From Macrotrachela quadricornifera (taxonomy: Eukaryota; Rotifera; Eurotatoria; Philodinida; Philodinidae): DNA of 64,000 nucleotides. Shown here piece by piece: positions 43,475-54,718 of this stretch; position 1 is the first letter of the stretch, and every line of letters begins with the position of its first letter. The stretch is from contig JAJEKB010000543.1 in assembly GCA_022393335.1 (NCBI GenBank), forward strand, positions 237,675 to 301,674. Reading direction: 5' to 3'. The translations under genes were made by a program, and so were the position numbers. The notes beneath the pieces are model-generated. The model did not search any database. It was given only the letters and a program-made list of their open reading frames with translations, and was not told the DNA's origin.

Positions 43475-43504
43475 AGAACTTCATATTCATGAATATGAAG
43501 TTCT
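43475..43504. repeat. 30-bp perfect palindrome
   Basis: The 30 bases from 43475 to 43504 are identical to their reverse complement; the centre is TTCATGAA and the outer ends AGAACT/AGTTCT. The flanks do not continue the symmetry. Confidence 0.85.
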
Positions 43505-44097
43505 AGGAATGTTTTGCGTTAGTACAAAAAGTAGGTCACTCAATGATATCATGATAAAGATGTAGAATTTTTTTATTTAGTCAGTATTGTTTCGGACACC
43601 CTGTAGGTATATAATGAATACGTTGTTCAAATTAATGCATGACATATTTCAAGAACTAATTCTGCTACAAACACAATCATATCTAAAACCCAAGGAAGGT
43701 TAAAAATAAATTTTTTTCAATGACCCTATAAATTTCATCTTCTAAGACAATAACGTATTCTAAAGCTAATTATTATTACTTTTAGGTGTATATTTATGTG
43801 CTAACATTAATAATAAACTAACTTATTTCAATTTTTTTAAATAAAAATCTTTATAGGTTCTGAAAATAAAATCCTGCATTCTTTTAATTTAGCCTTATAG
43901 CTCATAGAACAATCACGATATGACCTTAAATTATATTTTGCGTACATGTGTAATCAGCCAAATCAAATCCACTATAAAAAGAAGGATAAAATCATGCTTA
44001 GAGTTCATTTTATCTTTCTCGTTTTATAAATTTCTTAGTTTTAATAAACATTAATAATACTTATTCACTTCATAATCTAACATAAGATCGTAATAAG

Positions 44098-45039
44098 ATG
44101 AGTATTTCTCTATTAGATACCAGTCGATGGATGACTCGATATATAATGAGTATATTTTTGGTTCTTGGAGTTCTGGGAAATATAATTCTTATATACATGT
44201 TTACTCGAAAAGATTCTTTTCGTAATTCCTGTTGCTTATATCTTCTTGCCGCATCAATTATAAATATGATTACTGTTTTTTATGGTATCTTTCAATCTTT
44301 ATATAATTTGGATAATATTGATCCTGTTACATATTCTTTTATTTTTTGTAAAATTCGACTTTATACAATTCATACATTACTTATGATTGGTCGATCACTT
44401 ATTGTATTTGCATGTGCTGATCGATATGCTTTATGTTCAAAATCTGTACGACTTCGTTCATATTGTAAACCAAAAATAGCTATTCAAATAATTTTTGCCA
44501 ATATATTTATATGGCCTTTGTTAACTATACATATACCTATTTTACAAAATTATATTGAAAACAGATGTTTTACGTCAGGAATATATACTCTTATTTATGG
44601 ATTATATTCAACAATGGCTGCTGGAATTTTACCACCACTTTTAATGACTATTTTTAGTATATTAACTATTCAACATCGTCGTGAACTTCGAACAAGATTA
44701 AATAATACAACAGGATTGAATAATAAACGTGACAATACACTTATATTAATGTTATTTGGTCAAGTAATTGTTTATGTTATTACAACAAGTCTTTATCCAG
44801 CTATTACTCTCTATCGAGCTATTACAAATGGACAAACAAAATCTATTCAAAGTCAACAAATTGAATCATTCTTAGGCTTTTTGGGTGGTTCATTTCTTAT
44901 CTATCTTAATCCAGCATCGGCATTTTATGTCTATATTTTAGTTTCAAAAAATTTTCGCAAAGAATGTAAACTAAATTTTATACGTCTATATAAACAATTA
45001 ATAGGATCAAGAAATCGAATAGAACCAACAAAAACATAG
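44098..45039 (+). CDS. Rhodopsin-family G-protein-coupled receptor, 313 aa, intronless
   Basis: Seven hydrophobic segments are visible. TM1 has the conserved GN in LGVLGNIILIYMF. TM2 (CLYLLAASIINMITV) lacks the usual Asp. TM3 ends in the DRY box (ACADRYALC). TM5 has a Pro-rich core (ILPPLLMTIFSIL). TM6 is LMLFGQVIVYVITTS. TM7 carries NPASAFYVYIL, the NPxxY signature. Cys in FIFCKIR before TM3 and in ENRCFTS of loop 2 can form the usual disulphide. The ligand is unknown; small intronless receptors of this sort often form large lineage-specific peptide- or chemo-receptor expansions. There is one long frame from ATG 44098 with no competing start. Confidence 0.92.
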   Translation: MSISLLDTSRWMTRYIMSIFLVLGVLGNIILIYMFTRKDSFRNSCCLYLLAASIINMITVFYGIFQSLYNLDNIDPVTYSFIFCKIRLYTIHTLLMIGRSLIVFACADRYALCSKSVRLRSYCKPKIAIQIIFANIFIWPLLTIHIPILQNYIENRCFTSGIYTLIYGLYSTMAAGILPPLLMTIFSILTIQHRRELRTRLNNTTGLNNKRDNTLILMLFGQVIVYVITTSLYPAITLYRAITNGQTKSIQSQQIESFLGFLGGSFLIYLNPASAFYVYILVSKNFRKECKLNFIRLYKQLIGSRNRIEPTKT

Positions 45040-45557
45040 ATACATGACTCGTGACATTGACATTTAAAACATTGTCTTTTTCGCTTTGAGTATAGTAGAA
45101 TAAATTTACAATTTTAAATTTAAAAAAAAAAAACTAATAAGAAAAAATTATTGAGTTTGACAAGCATGCAATAAAAATTTTGCTAATTTTTTTCCAAAAA
45201 TACACAGTTAAACTGTGTTTTCATTAAGTTAAAATATCACACTAACTCTGTTGAAAGAAAATATGGTATTATCTCCTAGTTCTCCTCTTTTAAGATACAC
45301 AATATGTATGCTATAACATTAATTGAACTGCTGCTATTTTAAACATATCAAATATCAATACATAAAATTTCTCATATTCATTGATGATATATAAGATTTA
45401 TTCTTTTTTTTTTTCTCTTAAGATAAATGATTTTAAAAGAAAGAAAAAAAAGAAACAACATTTCATTTATCTGACAAAAAGAAATTTCATTGCACAAGAA
45501 AAGACAAAATGCTCAAATCAAAACGATTTTTTTTAATTAATATATATATATATATTT

Positions 45558-47901
45558 TTATTGTTTTTCATAATAATCCATAAGATTAAGTATACGTCGA
45601 TCTGTTTCATTCATTTTTTCAATAATATCATTTTGTTTATTATCAGTTTCATTTGCTATTGGAATATATTGTGAAAGATATGCATTTAAATCAAAATCAC
45701 TTATTCCATCATTATTTTCTCCAGTAAGAGTATTTGTTACTGAATTTTCATTATCTTTATTAATTATTCGATAACATATTCGATGAAGTTCACGTTCTTT
45801 ATGATCAATAACATTACGATCAATATAAGGTACATGCCAAATAAGAGATACAGTTTGTGCACTAAAAATAAAAAAAGACAATTAAGATTATTTTCTTCTA
45901 ACAAATCATTTTTCGTTAAAAATATATTTTTTAATATAACTATACACAAATCATGTCGAAGATCTCTCTTCTTTAAATATAATTATTTGACAGTTTTGAA
46001 GTCCTCTATGACGATATTCTTAGACAAAATTAGGTAAAAATCGATGAATACTGAATATCGTTATTTCAGCTATTATCTATGCATGGCATTACAAACTGTT
46101 GCGATTAGTTTTAGTGATTGATATATACTATTGTTAGTAAACTGCAGTTTTTGTTTTCATTTATTGTGTCACTCAATCTTCATTTGGATAATATGTTAGA
46201 TTTTTTAATTAGCTTTAGTTGTATAGAAAATCTCGTTTGTGTTAATAATCTATAATGATTTTTTAAATATTGACATGAAAAAATGTGCAGACTTTTATTG
46301 TAACATAGATTACCACTTTATATTTATATTTGAACATATTGGCTCGGATATACAATTTTATTGGATTTAATATTTTCTATTTTTAACTAATGAAACACAC
46401 GTTTTTCTTTAATAACATCATTTTAATTAATCTATCTAGTATGATTAGTATCTTGTGTCTCTATCATGTCGAATATTCCTACTTTCAACTTATTCAAATA
46501 AAATAATGTCTGGTTCTATACCTCAAAGTATAATAAAAACAAAATTTTGTAAGAACGATTTATCTTCCCAGGTCGAACAAAACGGTTCGTATACGGCCAT
46601 TTACGACATCAAAACGAACCGTATACTGGTCTGTATGAGTGGGCGCAGTAATACGGTCCGTTCTGACTCCGTACATAGCCGTATAGTAACCGTTTAGAAA
46701 GAGAATACAGCGCGTTTGCGATGCCGTAAAACTGCGCCCAATTTTACAGGACGAAACGGTTCATTTACTGCCGTAAAGGTACCGTTTAGTCACGGTTTAC
46801 ATTCCGAAAACACATTGTAAACGACTCCGTTTTGGACAACCTGGGTTGAGCGTTGATCTCTACAAAACTTTCGAACACTGAGATTTGGAGATATACTTTA
46901 ACGAAAATCGATCTTGTAGGAAAAGTATATATTTAAACTAACATATAAGATGTAATTAATCGATGACCATTAGAATTCCAATGACATCCATCCGTATCTC
47001 TCATATCAGGATGTTGTCGAAATAGATAATGTACATCAAGTACTTCACAATTTTTCGTTTTAGCTAATTCAGCAGAAAATGCATTTATATGAAGAAATTG
47101 TGTTCGCCAATATTTATTTTCTGGTCGATCTAAAATAAATAAATTTTCATTTTTTTGTTTTTTTATTTTATTTAAAAAGAAAATCTTTACATTTTTCATC
47201 AAATACAGCTGCACTTGGTTCAGCTGATATTGGAAGTGCTGTAAGCCATAAAATAATTGTTGTTGGTGATGTTGCAAGACGTAATTCATCAAAACATACT
47301 GGTAAATTTGTTTTAAAATCACGTTCACCATTTTCTCCATATCGACTAATTAAACAAATGAATATATATATATATATATTTAATAAAAAAATGTTTACCT
47401 TATATCCCATAAAGTACTATTAATAACAATAAGATCAATTTTTTCTGTATCATTTTTAAATTCTTCAAATAATCGAGCTGTAATATTATTTTGACATCTA
47501 ATATAATTTTAAATATTGAAAAAAAATGAAGAATTCTTTTATGAAAAAAGAATTACTTCGTTAAAAAAATAAATTTAACAAGAAATATATTTGCCAAAAA
47601 TAAACGTTTTTCTTCATATTCAATTCCACTTGCTAAACTTTTATAAACTCCACCTTCAAGTAAAATATCACCTAAATATAATAATTAAATAATTTTTTTT
47701 ATAAATATTTTTCAATATATTTGTACCACAAATTGATTCTTTATTTCCACCTGATTTTCGATCAGAATCATTCATTAATCTATCTTCTTGTAAAAGATAT
47801 ATAAAATCTTTATATATCGAACGCATATTTGAATCACCCATAAAAACAACATATTTATTTTGAAATATTCGTCGTAAATCCCGCATACGAATTAATTCCA
47901 T
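45558..47901 (-). CDS. PC-esterase domain protein (PCED1/FAM113-like), 344 aa
   Basis: Six exons (47727-47901, 47557-47671, 47399-47497, 47191-47345, 46943-47129, 45558-45861) join to 345 codons including stop. The SGNH/GDSL-type hydrolase core is seen as YVVFMGDSNMRSIYKDFIYL (nucleophile block I), then IDLIVINSTLWDISRYG (block III-like, with Asn), and DTDGCHWNSNGHRLI (the DxxH block with catalytic Asp and His). These match the human PCED1A/B layout, including the spacing. The last exon adds an acidic, hydrophilic C-terminus ending LMDYYEKQ. The final splice uses a gttagt donor after TAT AT to give ITSYIAQTVSL; its 1.08-kb intron holds a MITE-like element. The substrate of this family is unproven; acyl-esterase activity on glycans is inferred from the fold. 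Confidence 0.85.
46567..46845. mobile_element. MITE-like element, 279 bp, GC-richer than its surroundings
   Basis: Terminal inverted repeats CCCAGGTCGAACAAAACGG (left) and the complement of CCGTTTTGGACAACCTGGG (right). The interior is made of short, partly palindromic repeats of CCGTAT/ATACGG and AACGG/CCGTT type. The base composition is clearly higher in G+C than the AT-rich intron around it. There is no coding capacity; the 80-codon ORF nearby is incidental. Target duplication is uncertain (TT on both sides). Confidence 0.75.
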
Positions 47902-48388
47902 TTTTATTATACAAAAATATTTGAATTAAAATTATTTAATTGTCTAAAATTATATGAAATATTTTAAATTATAATGAGAAATTTTCTACAAAATCAGTTT
48001 ATAAAAATCACTATTTTGGATATTCGATTTCATTGAAGATTTGACTATAGATGTAGATCATAGTATCTGTCCAAATTTCTTAAAAGGTAAATTATTCCAG
48101 AGGTTTTTTTTTGTAATTCTAGTTCAGTATTTTTTCTTGTTTATTAACATAAAACAGTAATACATAACTAATGGATTATCTGTTAAATAGTATAATAACG
48201 ATAATGAAAGACAATACATAATAAAAATTTACTTATCGCTATTTGTTTTGTTTTTTTTGTTATTTCCAAAAAAAAATATCTGACAAAAAAAACTGTTAAG
48301 AAAATAATTGAATTAATGTTTGTAACGAAATAATAAACCGAACGAAAAAAAAAAATATGAGAGAAGATAAAATCAAAAGAAAATAAAA
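47902..48388. other. Intergenic region
   Basis: AT-rich spacer upstream of the PC-esterase gene and downstream of the coiled-coil gene. No feature recognised. Confidence 0.6.
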
Positions 48389-48894
48389 TTAAGATTGTTT
48401 ATGAAGTAATTGAATTTTATTTTTCCATTCATTTTGTTTTGTTTGTTGTTCATATATAAGTTCTTGATAATTTTTTTCAAGGTTATTATTTAATTGAAAT
48501 TTATTTTGATTATTTTCTTTAATTAATTGATTTTGTTCATTTAATTTTTGACATTTTTCATTTAATTCTTTTATTTGTTCAAGTAATTCTTTTCGTCTAT
48601 TTATTGTTGATAAATAACCTTTATGAAGTGTTTCTAATTTAATTTCATTTGAAATATTTATTGATAATATTGAATCATTTAATAAACGTATACGCATATT
48701 AAGATAACGTGGAGAACGTAAAAATTGTTCAACTTGTTCTTCATCTTCACCAGCTCCTGGTAATGGTAATTCATGATTATGCATAAACATTCTATCAAGT
48801 TGTTTTAATTGTTCTGTTGAATAATATTTATCTATTTGAAGTTCATGGGAATTAAAATAATGTGGTGAATCAAGTATTATACAATCAACGGCAT
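48389..48894 (-). CDS. Last exon of an unrecognised coiled-coil protein
   Basis: The exon begins at an acceptor (tttttag|AT) in phase 1 and runs 168 codons to a stop. The N-terminal part (AVDCIILDSPHYFNSHEL, then GAGEDEEQVEQFLRSPRYLN) looks globular. The C-terminal half is a long Glu/Gln/Lys/Asn-rich coiled coil (RRKELLEQIKELNEKCQKLN). The frame extends upstream through the acceptor but reaches only a GTG, not an ATG, so the true start must lie in one or more 5' exons, which were not found between 48895 and 50060. The family is not recognised. Confidence 0.6.
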
Positions 48895-50060
48895 CTAAAA
48901 AAAAGAAATTATTTAATCTTTTTTTCTCTGACACTAATTCAACAGAATTGATGTTAAGTCGATTATAGTAATAGTTTGTAGAAGTCAGAGATGAATTTCT
49001 TCGACTGCGAAGTTGATCCGATTTCTAAGAGCCAGAACCAATGGTTATTTTCTGGCCCCAAATTTTCTTCGTTCTATTCACATCTGTTGATTGTGGATTT
49101 GTTCAGTTTGAAATATTTCTTGCCCTTTCGAATAGCAGACATGTATTATTCTAATGAGAATGGCTCTTTTGGCTTTGTGAAAGATAGTAGAACGACTAAT
49201 TAAGTAAGTACGCTCAAGCATATTCAAACATGTAGAAGAAGGAATGTTTCGTTTCTCAAAATGAAGCATTTGATTACAGTGCTCGTATTTTCAAAGAAAT
49301 AAAAAAACTATTCACATTTTGGTTTTTCTTGTTGTTTTATTTTATGTATACCTACAATATCAACACTTGTTGAGCGCGTATTTTGTATCAGCGATTTCAT
49401 GATACCACTATATAGAGAAAATCTTACGAAAGAAGTATTAGTGAAATTAGCATTTGTCGAATGCAACTCCGATCCTCCACATTAGATATCTTGTATTTGG
49501 TATGCATTTGTAATTATTTGAATACGTCAAAGTCCATTGGAAGAAAAAAGATTTTTATATATTTTATCTGATTAAATTATTGTTTTTGACACTTGTATTA
49601 GAATTGTTAGTATCCATTTTATTTTTGTAATAAGAAATCATCAGTCCTAATCATACTTCAAAATTGATCATTTCTAATGCTTTTAATTTAGTCTAGGAAG
49701 AAAATTATAATAAAAGCTACAGATTTCTATCATTATTTCAGTTAAAAAATTCTTCAAAAACGATCGTGAATTATTTTTTGACGAATTAGTAGTTCTCTGG
49801 AAATTTTAAGTGTACATATACCTCTAATTCATTGTTTATATCGAAAACAAAACAACTTTCTGAATGAATCAAAAATGACTCAAGTTGTTATAGAAAAAAT
49901 ACTAATTTTTTCTATTTTTAATTAGAATTTTTTAAACAATACTCTACAAATAGTTTATATGTATTGTAACAGATATCGTTCATTCAAATGCTTAAATAAC
50001 CAAACTATATAAAAGAAATCACATTCTTTCACTAACTCGAATAGATGAAAAAAAAATCTA
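48895..50060. other. Region that should contain 5' exons of the coiled-coil gene
   Basis: No exon could be assigned with confidence. Two overlapping ORFs on opposite strands (48991-49203 and 49078-49269) have no family resemblance or usable splice sites in the right phase. Confidence 0.4.
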
Positions 50061-50613
50061 TTAAGAAGTAAAAGATCCAAAGAAAAATTCATTTTTACCA
50101 TAATCATTATATTCAATAACACATCGATTATCTTTTAATAAATATAAATTAACTATATTTCCATATGTTTGAAAATAATTTCGAATATTTTCTTCATTAA
50201 AATTAATTTCATTTATACTTTCTTTATTAGAATTTTTAAATTGTATTAAAACATTTTCACTTGTTAAAAAATGTTCAATTTTATTTGAACATTGATCCGG
50301 TAATGCTCGTTTTAAATACAATCTAAATAAATAACTAAATATATATATATTATTAAATTAAATATTAAATAAACCTTCGATTATCAAGAAAATGTGGTCG
50401 AGTTGACATTAATCTATTTATTGAATCAGGTGTTTCCATTAATACAAATGCAAAACAAGTCCAACGTCTATGATTTGCTTCAAATAATTGACATTGATTA
50501 ACATGACCAAAACTTTCAAGATATTGACATAATTCTTTTCGACGTATATCACTAGATAAATTTCCAATATATAAACTATAATATTTTCTATCAATTAAAT
50601 TATTTGAATTCAT
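50061..50613 (-). CDS. Small two-RRM RNA-binding protein, 166 aa
   Basis: Two exons (50375-50613 and 50061-50322) with a 52-nt phase-2 intron. RRM1 has RNP2 YSLYIGNL and an RNP1-like CFAFVLME, with the usual helix RRKELCQYLESFGHV. RRM2 starts ENVLIQFK and includes IRNYFQTYGNIVNLYLL and the strand CVIEYND, but is cut short after the fourth strand. Aromatic residues at the key RNP1 positions of RRM1 (F, F) are retained. The protein is almost nothing but the two domains, so it may be an adaptor or splicing-type factor. The RRMs are too divergent to name a subfamily. Confidence 0.8.
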
Positions 50614-52902
50614 TTTAATATCATAACAAATTCAGAAATTAATCTTAAAAAAAAAACAATTATTTGTTTATTTATTTATTTTATTTTACAAGAGATAAAT
50701 ATATTCATTAATTATATATTCATATAATATATGATTAAATAAAGACTAAATATTTATTTTATTTATATCAACTGGTGACCTCTCAAATTTGAACAATACA
50801 ATGGATAAATAGAGGATAGGGATAGAAAAATGAGAATAGAAAGAAAAAAAGAAATATATTATATTGTTTCATTTATTATCATAAGACATTTAAAAATAAG
50901 AAAATAATAAACACGAATAAAACAATGAAATGTTTGAGATAAACAGATTATTGTATATAAATGATAGCAAACAAAAGATAAAATATTTTTTCTTTTGATT
51001 TATAACATTTTTTTGCATAAAAGATCAGATTTTCCATTATAAAAATAAACTCATAATAATTATACTAATACAATATTATTATGTGAAATAAAACTAATAC
51101 TCGTTGAGAAAAAGAAGACAGATGGATATGTTGTTCAATAATTTTTGACAAGAGCAAAATAAAGGACTTCGATTTTCACTATTTGAAAGAAGAGATAGAG
51201 CTGCATCGAACTGTTTATTATAAAATAACTTGACATAGTTTTTTCTAAAAATCTGAAACGACATTCTTGAAGGCGAACATATTCTAACAGGCTAATAAAG
51301 CGATTTTTCAATAATTTCATGTGCATTTTAACCGTTAACAGAAGGTCTATAAACTATACGCAAGAGTGAGACATCTCGATCTATTCATTCAAAACTTATA
51401 AGTATCTTAGTGGAGATTCTTAGCCGATTTTTCTATTCATTTCTATGAAAAAAATCACCTTTTTTAACGTTCGTGTCGTACAATACGAACTCAACTTTTT
51501 TAAAATTGATTAAAAAAACTTTAGAAAAGTCTCCTCGAAAAACCTATATTATAGGATTCAATGCGTCTTCATCTCCTCTTTCCAGTAGTGAAAACCGCAG
51601 CTCTCTACCTTGTTCCTGAAAAAATATCCACCTGCCTTCATGCAGATCATCAGAGATTTTTTATTTTGATATAATTGGACAAAGCATCAATTATTCTATG
51701 GAATTATATAGTTGTTATTTTTATCTAGAATAATAGACCGACTGTTTCTATATCAAGCTACATATTTTTTCAATGGACTTATTTCATATTTCTAGTATAA
51801 ATATAGTCAATTTCTAGGAAACTTTTTTAAGAACCTTCCTTTTTGCACAGATGGTTTTCTGCTTTTCTTCCGAGAAATTTTATCGTCTTTTTTGTCAAAT
51901 ATAGATGAAAAGAGCATTGATTTCTCTATCGATCTATATAGTTCTCCTTAGATTTTTGTCGCAATTTACTAGTAAATTTTTTCGAAAAGTCATACTAACT
52001 TGTTTTTTCACTATAACAATAATGGACCTAAATTTGACAGTGAAAATTAGTTTTCTCATCAATTTCGAATCCGTTTTATTTAATACTTTTTTGCAAGAGG
52101 AAGGGAGACAAATCTCTTTTATGAAAAGTGATTTTCATCATTATAGGATTTACTGTTGCTGAAATATGAGCATATGAAATCTACATTTCAGCGTTTTAGG
52201 GATTCCATCAAATCTTCAGACAATATGTTAAATAGAGTAATTGAAATTGTATTCAACTATATTAAAATAAAAATTCTTCGGCAAACTCCACAAAACTTCA
52301 ATTTTCTATTTAATCATATCTATTATCTTTATGAATAGTCAGATTTTAAAATCAGCATTCTGTTTTTTAGGTGAATTGTATTTTGAGTCACTAAATATAT
52401 GATCAATTTTTTTCTCGCTTAAAAAATACAATCACAACGTATCTTCAATCTTTCCTACGACGAATTTTTGAGCAGTGAACCCTTAATCCAATAATCTATG
52501 TTTTATTATTCATTATTATTAGTATGATAAAAAGGATAAATTTCCATTGACATACTTATTTTTTGAATATTTCAAATTTTTTTACGCATAATTTTAAAAA
52601 CTAATAAATATTAATTGTATTTTAAGAAACACATAATATAACGCCAAAAAAAAACCATGCAATTGTAGTTTTAATGATCATCTAAATCATCACATTTAAT
52701 TACATCTACAAATTTATAAGACTTAAGTATTATGATTAAGAGAGAAAAACGAATGTCTTTTTTTTTTTATTTCGAATAATTGAAATATTTAATTCATATT
52801 TTTTTAAAATGAAAAAAACAAAAAACTAAAATAATACAACATCACAGGTATATATATATGATATTCTTAAAAATAAAAATAAGATTCGTGCAAAAAAACA
52901 AA
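50614..52902. other. Intergenic region with dispersed repeat copy 2
   Basis: No gene recognised. It contains the second copy of the dispersed repeat (51530-51622). Other ORFs (51905-52162, 52156-52338) have no family features. Confidence 0.55.
51530..51622 (+). repeat. Dispersed repeat, copy 2
   Basis: Same orientation and internal order as the copy at 42091-42185: TATAGGATTCAATGCGTCTT, then a TTTCC/TTTTC block, TGAAAACCGCAG and CTTGTTC. The copies diverge by roughly a fifth outside the conserved core. Confidence 0.65.
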
Positions 52903-53331
52903 TTAAGATTCACCATTACTATATGTTTCTATACGTGGTTTTATTATTAAACGACCATCAGAATTACATGACATATTATAATCTGCAAGTATATAACGAA
53001 ATCTTGATACTATTATTGATGATGCAAATATTTTTCTATGTATACCAAATAAAAATGCACAAATTAATAAACAAAATGATATAGTAAAAAAAATTTCTTT
53101 TTCAAATAAATTTAATGATAATATTGTTATAGATGATTTATCATTAATATTTATTGATGATATTATTGAATATGAAAATAATAAATGAATTATTAATATA
53201 TAAAATGCTATAAGAGTTACTAATACAAGTAATAATAATATAAAACGCCAACGCCATATTGATGGCTGAAGAGAAGATATTATTTCAATCATACGACGTT
53301 CAAATGCTTTTAAATCATCAGCTTGATCCAT
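52903..53331 (-). CDS. CNEP1R1: Nuclear envelope phosphatase regulatory subunit 1 homologue, 142 aa
   Basis: Single exon. The N-terminus QADDLKAFERRMIEIISSLQ, the first membrane segment after WRWRFILLLLVLVTL, the second after FFTISFCLLICAFLFGIHRK, and the C-terminal block ASSIIVSRFRYILADYNMSC followed by GRLIIKPR match the animal CNEP1R1 (TMEM188) protein throughout. Length (142 against about 125 in human) differs mainly in the loop between the membrane helices. The protein binds the phosphatase CTDNEP1 (Dullard) in the nuclear envelope and ER, and the complex dephosphorylates lipin to steer phosphatidic acid toward triglyceride. Confidence 0.93.
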   Translation of the reverse strand: MDQADDLKAFERRMIEIISSLQPSIWRWRFILLLLVLVTLIAFYILIIHLLFSYSIISSININDKSSITILSLNLFEKEIFFTISFCLLICAFLFGIHRKIFASSIIVSRFRYILADYNMSCNSDGRLIIKPRIETYSNGES

Positions 53332-53714
53332 ATTTTAAAACAATATTAATATAATATAAATGATTAAAATTTATACAAATTCTTAGATTTTGTTTCTTTT
53401 TTTTGTTTAATAACTTAGAAAAAACTAATTAATTAATATATCTACAAAAGTAAGATTTGAGATGTAGAAAATCTTTTTGTTTTAATATTCTTATTGATGG
53501 AATGATGATTTTTTTCTACCTGATGTTATATTTTTTTGTTTAAAATTTAAAAAAATTCACGAGCGAAAAGCAGGCTAATAGCATCCAATTAAAAGTCAAA
53601 ACAAAAAAAAAGCAGAACGGATGATAATACAAGGTGAGCGAAAAAAAAATTGGAATAAATTCAATATTTTGAATATTATATAATCCCAAAGAGCAAAAGA
53701 AAATGAAAAAATTT
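53332..53714. other. Spacer between CNEP1R1 and MBF1 genes
   Basis: 383 nt, AT-rich, holding the MBF1 3' UTR and the CNEP1R1 upstream region on the minus strand. No distinct motif recognised. Confidence 0.6.
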
Positions 53715-54249
53715 TCATTTCTTTTTTGGTCCGCTTTGAAGTGGTTCGCCAATTTCTTTTCCACGTAATTTAACACCTAAAGCTCTTTCCATTTTGCTTA
53801 AAACTTGTTGATTTGGTATTGCCTTTGATTGTTCATATTCATTAACAACTTGTTGTTTTTCATTAATTTGTCTTGCTAAATCAGCTTGTGTCCATTCTTT
53901 TGCAACTCGTGCTTGTTGTATAACACGTGCAACATCTCTATCAACTCTATCATGATGTAATTCTTCTGTTTCACGATCTAAAACAGCTGTATTTTTTGCA
54001 GCTTCATGTTGTTTATTATGTCCAGCGGCATATTTTTTTGATGTATCTATAGCAACACCAGCACGTTCAGCAGCTGCAATAGCGGATTCTGATTTTAATT
54101 CTCCGGGTCGTGGTGCACGTTTACCTATTAAAATAAAATAATATTTAAATAAAAAAAAAACAAACGAAATTAAATTAAAATTATTTACCGATAACAGTTT
54201 GTTCATCCCAACCAACAGTACCTCCAAAATTAGCACCAGTTTTACTCAT
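53715..54249 (-). CDS. MBF1: Multiprotein bridging factor 1 (EDF1), 156 aa
   Basis: Two exons (54189-54249 and 53715-54124), intron 64 nt, phase 1. The N-terminus MSKTGANFGGTVGWDEQTVI, then GKRAPRPGELKSESAIAAAE and the linker KYAAGHNKQ, are diagnostic of the MBF1 domain. The C-terminal Cro/C1-type helix-turn-helix is WTQADLARQINEKQQVVNEY with IPNQQVLSKMERALGVKLRG, followed by the basic tail. The length is normal for the family. It is a conserved transcriptional coactivator and ribosome-associated collision sensor. A longer frame opening further upstream in genomic DNA is intron read-through; the conserved start is at 54249. Confidence 0.97.
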
Positions 54250-54718
54250 TTTTATAACTTAGTAAAATTATATCAAATAAATGAAAATATCTACAATGAA
54301 GGTTATATTTATATAAATGCGTCAAGTTATTGACGTAATGAGAAGGAAAAAAAACATGAGTAATTGCATTTGAATTACATCAGACGTTTTTTTTTTTCTT
54401 TCATAAAATATACGAAATGCATCATCGAAATACAGATATTAAAATCTTACAAAATATTGGTTTGTTTTTTCTTAAATAAAATAAAATAATTTACAAATAA
54501 AAAAAATTATTAGAAAAAAAAAATTCTATTTATATGAATTTTTTTAATATTTTACAAAATTTCCAACTAGAGGTCAGCAATGTATGATTTATAATATAGA
54601 TTTATATGAATGGTTAATTGAAGAACAGCTAATCTCATGTTCTGTCATTCTTTCCCCACTTCTTCCCATATTTTAACAAAATTGAATTTATTTATTTCTT
54701 TTTCTTTAAAATTAAGAT
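54250..54718. promoter_or_regulatory. Divergent promoter region between MBF1 and the PARP gene
   Basis: 469 nt separate the two start codons on opposite strands. It is AT-rich with poly(T) and poly(A) runs. A short CT-rich block (TTTCCCCACTTCTTCCC, about 54651-54667) lies just upstream of the PARP start. Shared bidirectional control is plausible, not shown. Confidence 0.45.

Larger units (their letters stand above)
41605..44097. other. Intergenic region with a dispersed repeat and a perfect palindrome
   Basis: Lies between the divergent protease (-) and GPCR (+) genes. No gene recognised. It includes one copy of a dispersed repeat (42091-42185) and a 30-bp perfect palindrome (43475-43504), both listed separately. 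Confidence 0.55.

Noticed and set aside
45764..46037. Overlapping ORFs at the last PC-esterase intron
   Set aside because: Intron read-through and antisense shadows of the final exon.
53715..54236. 173-codon frame covering MBF1 with a different N-terminus
   Set aside because: Its first part is the intron; the conserved MSKTGANFGG start lies in a separate exon at 54189-54249.
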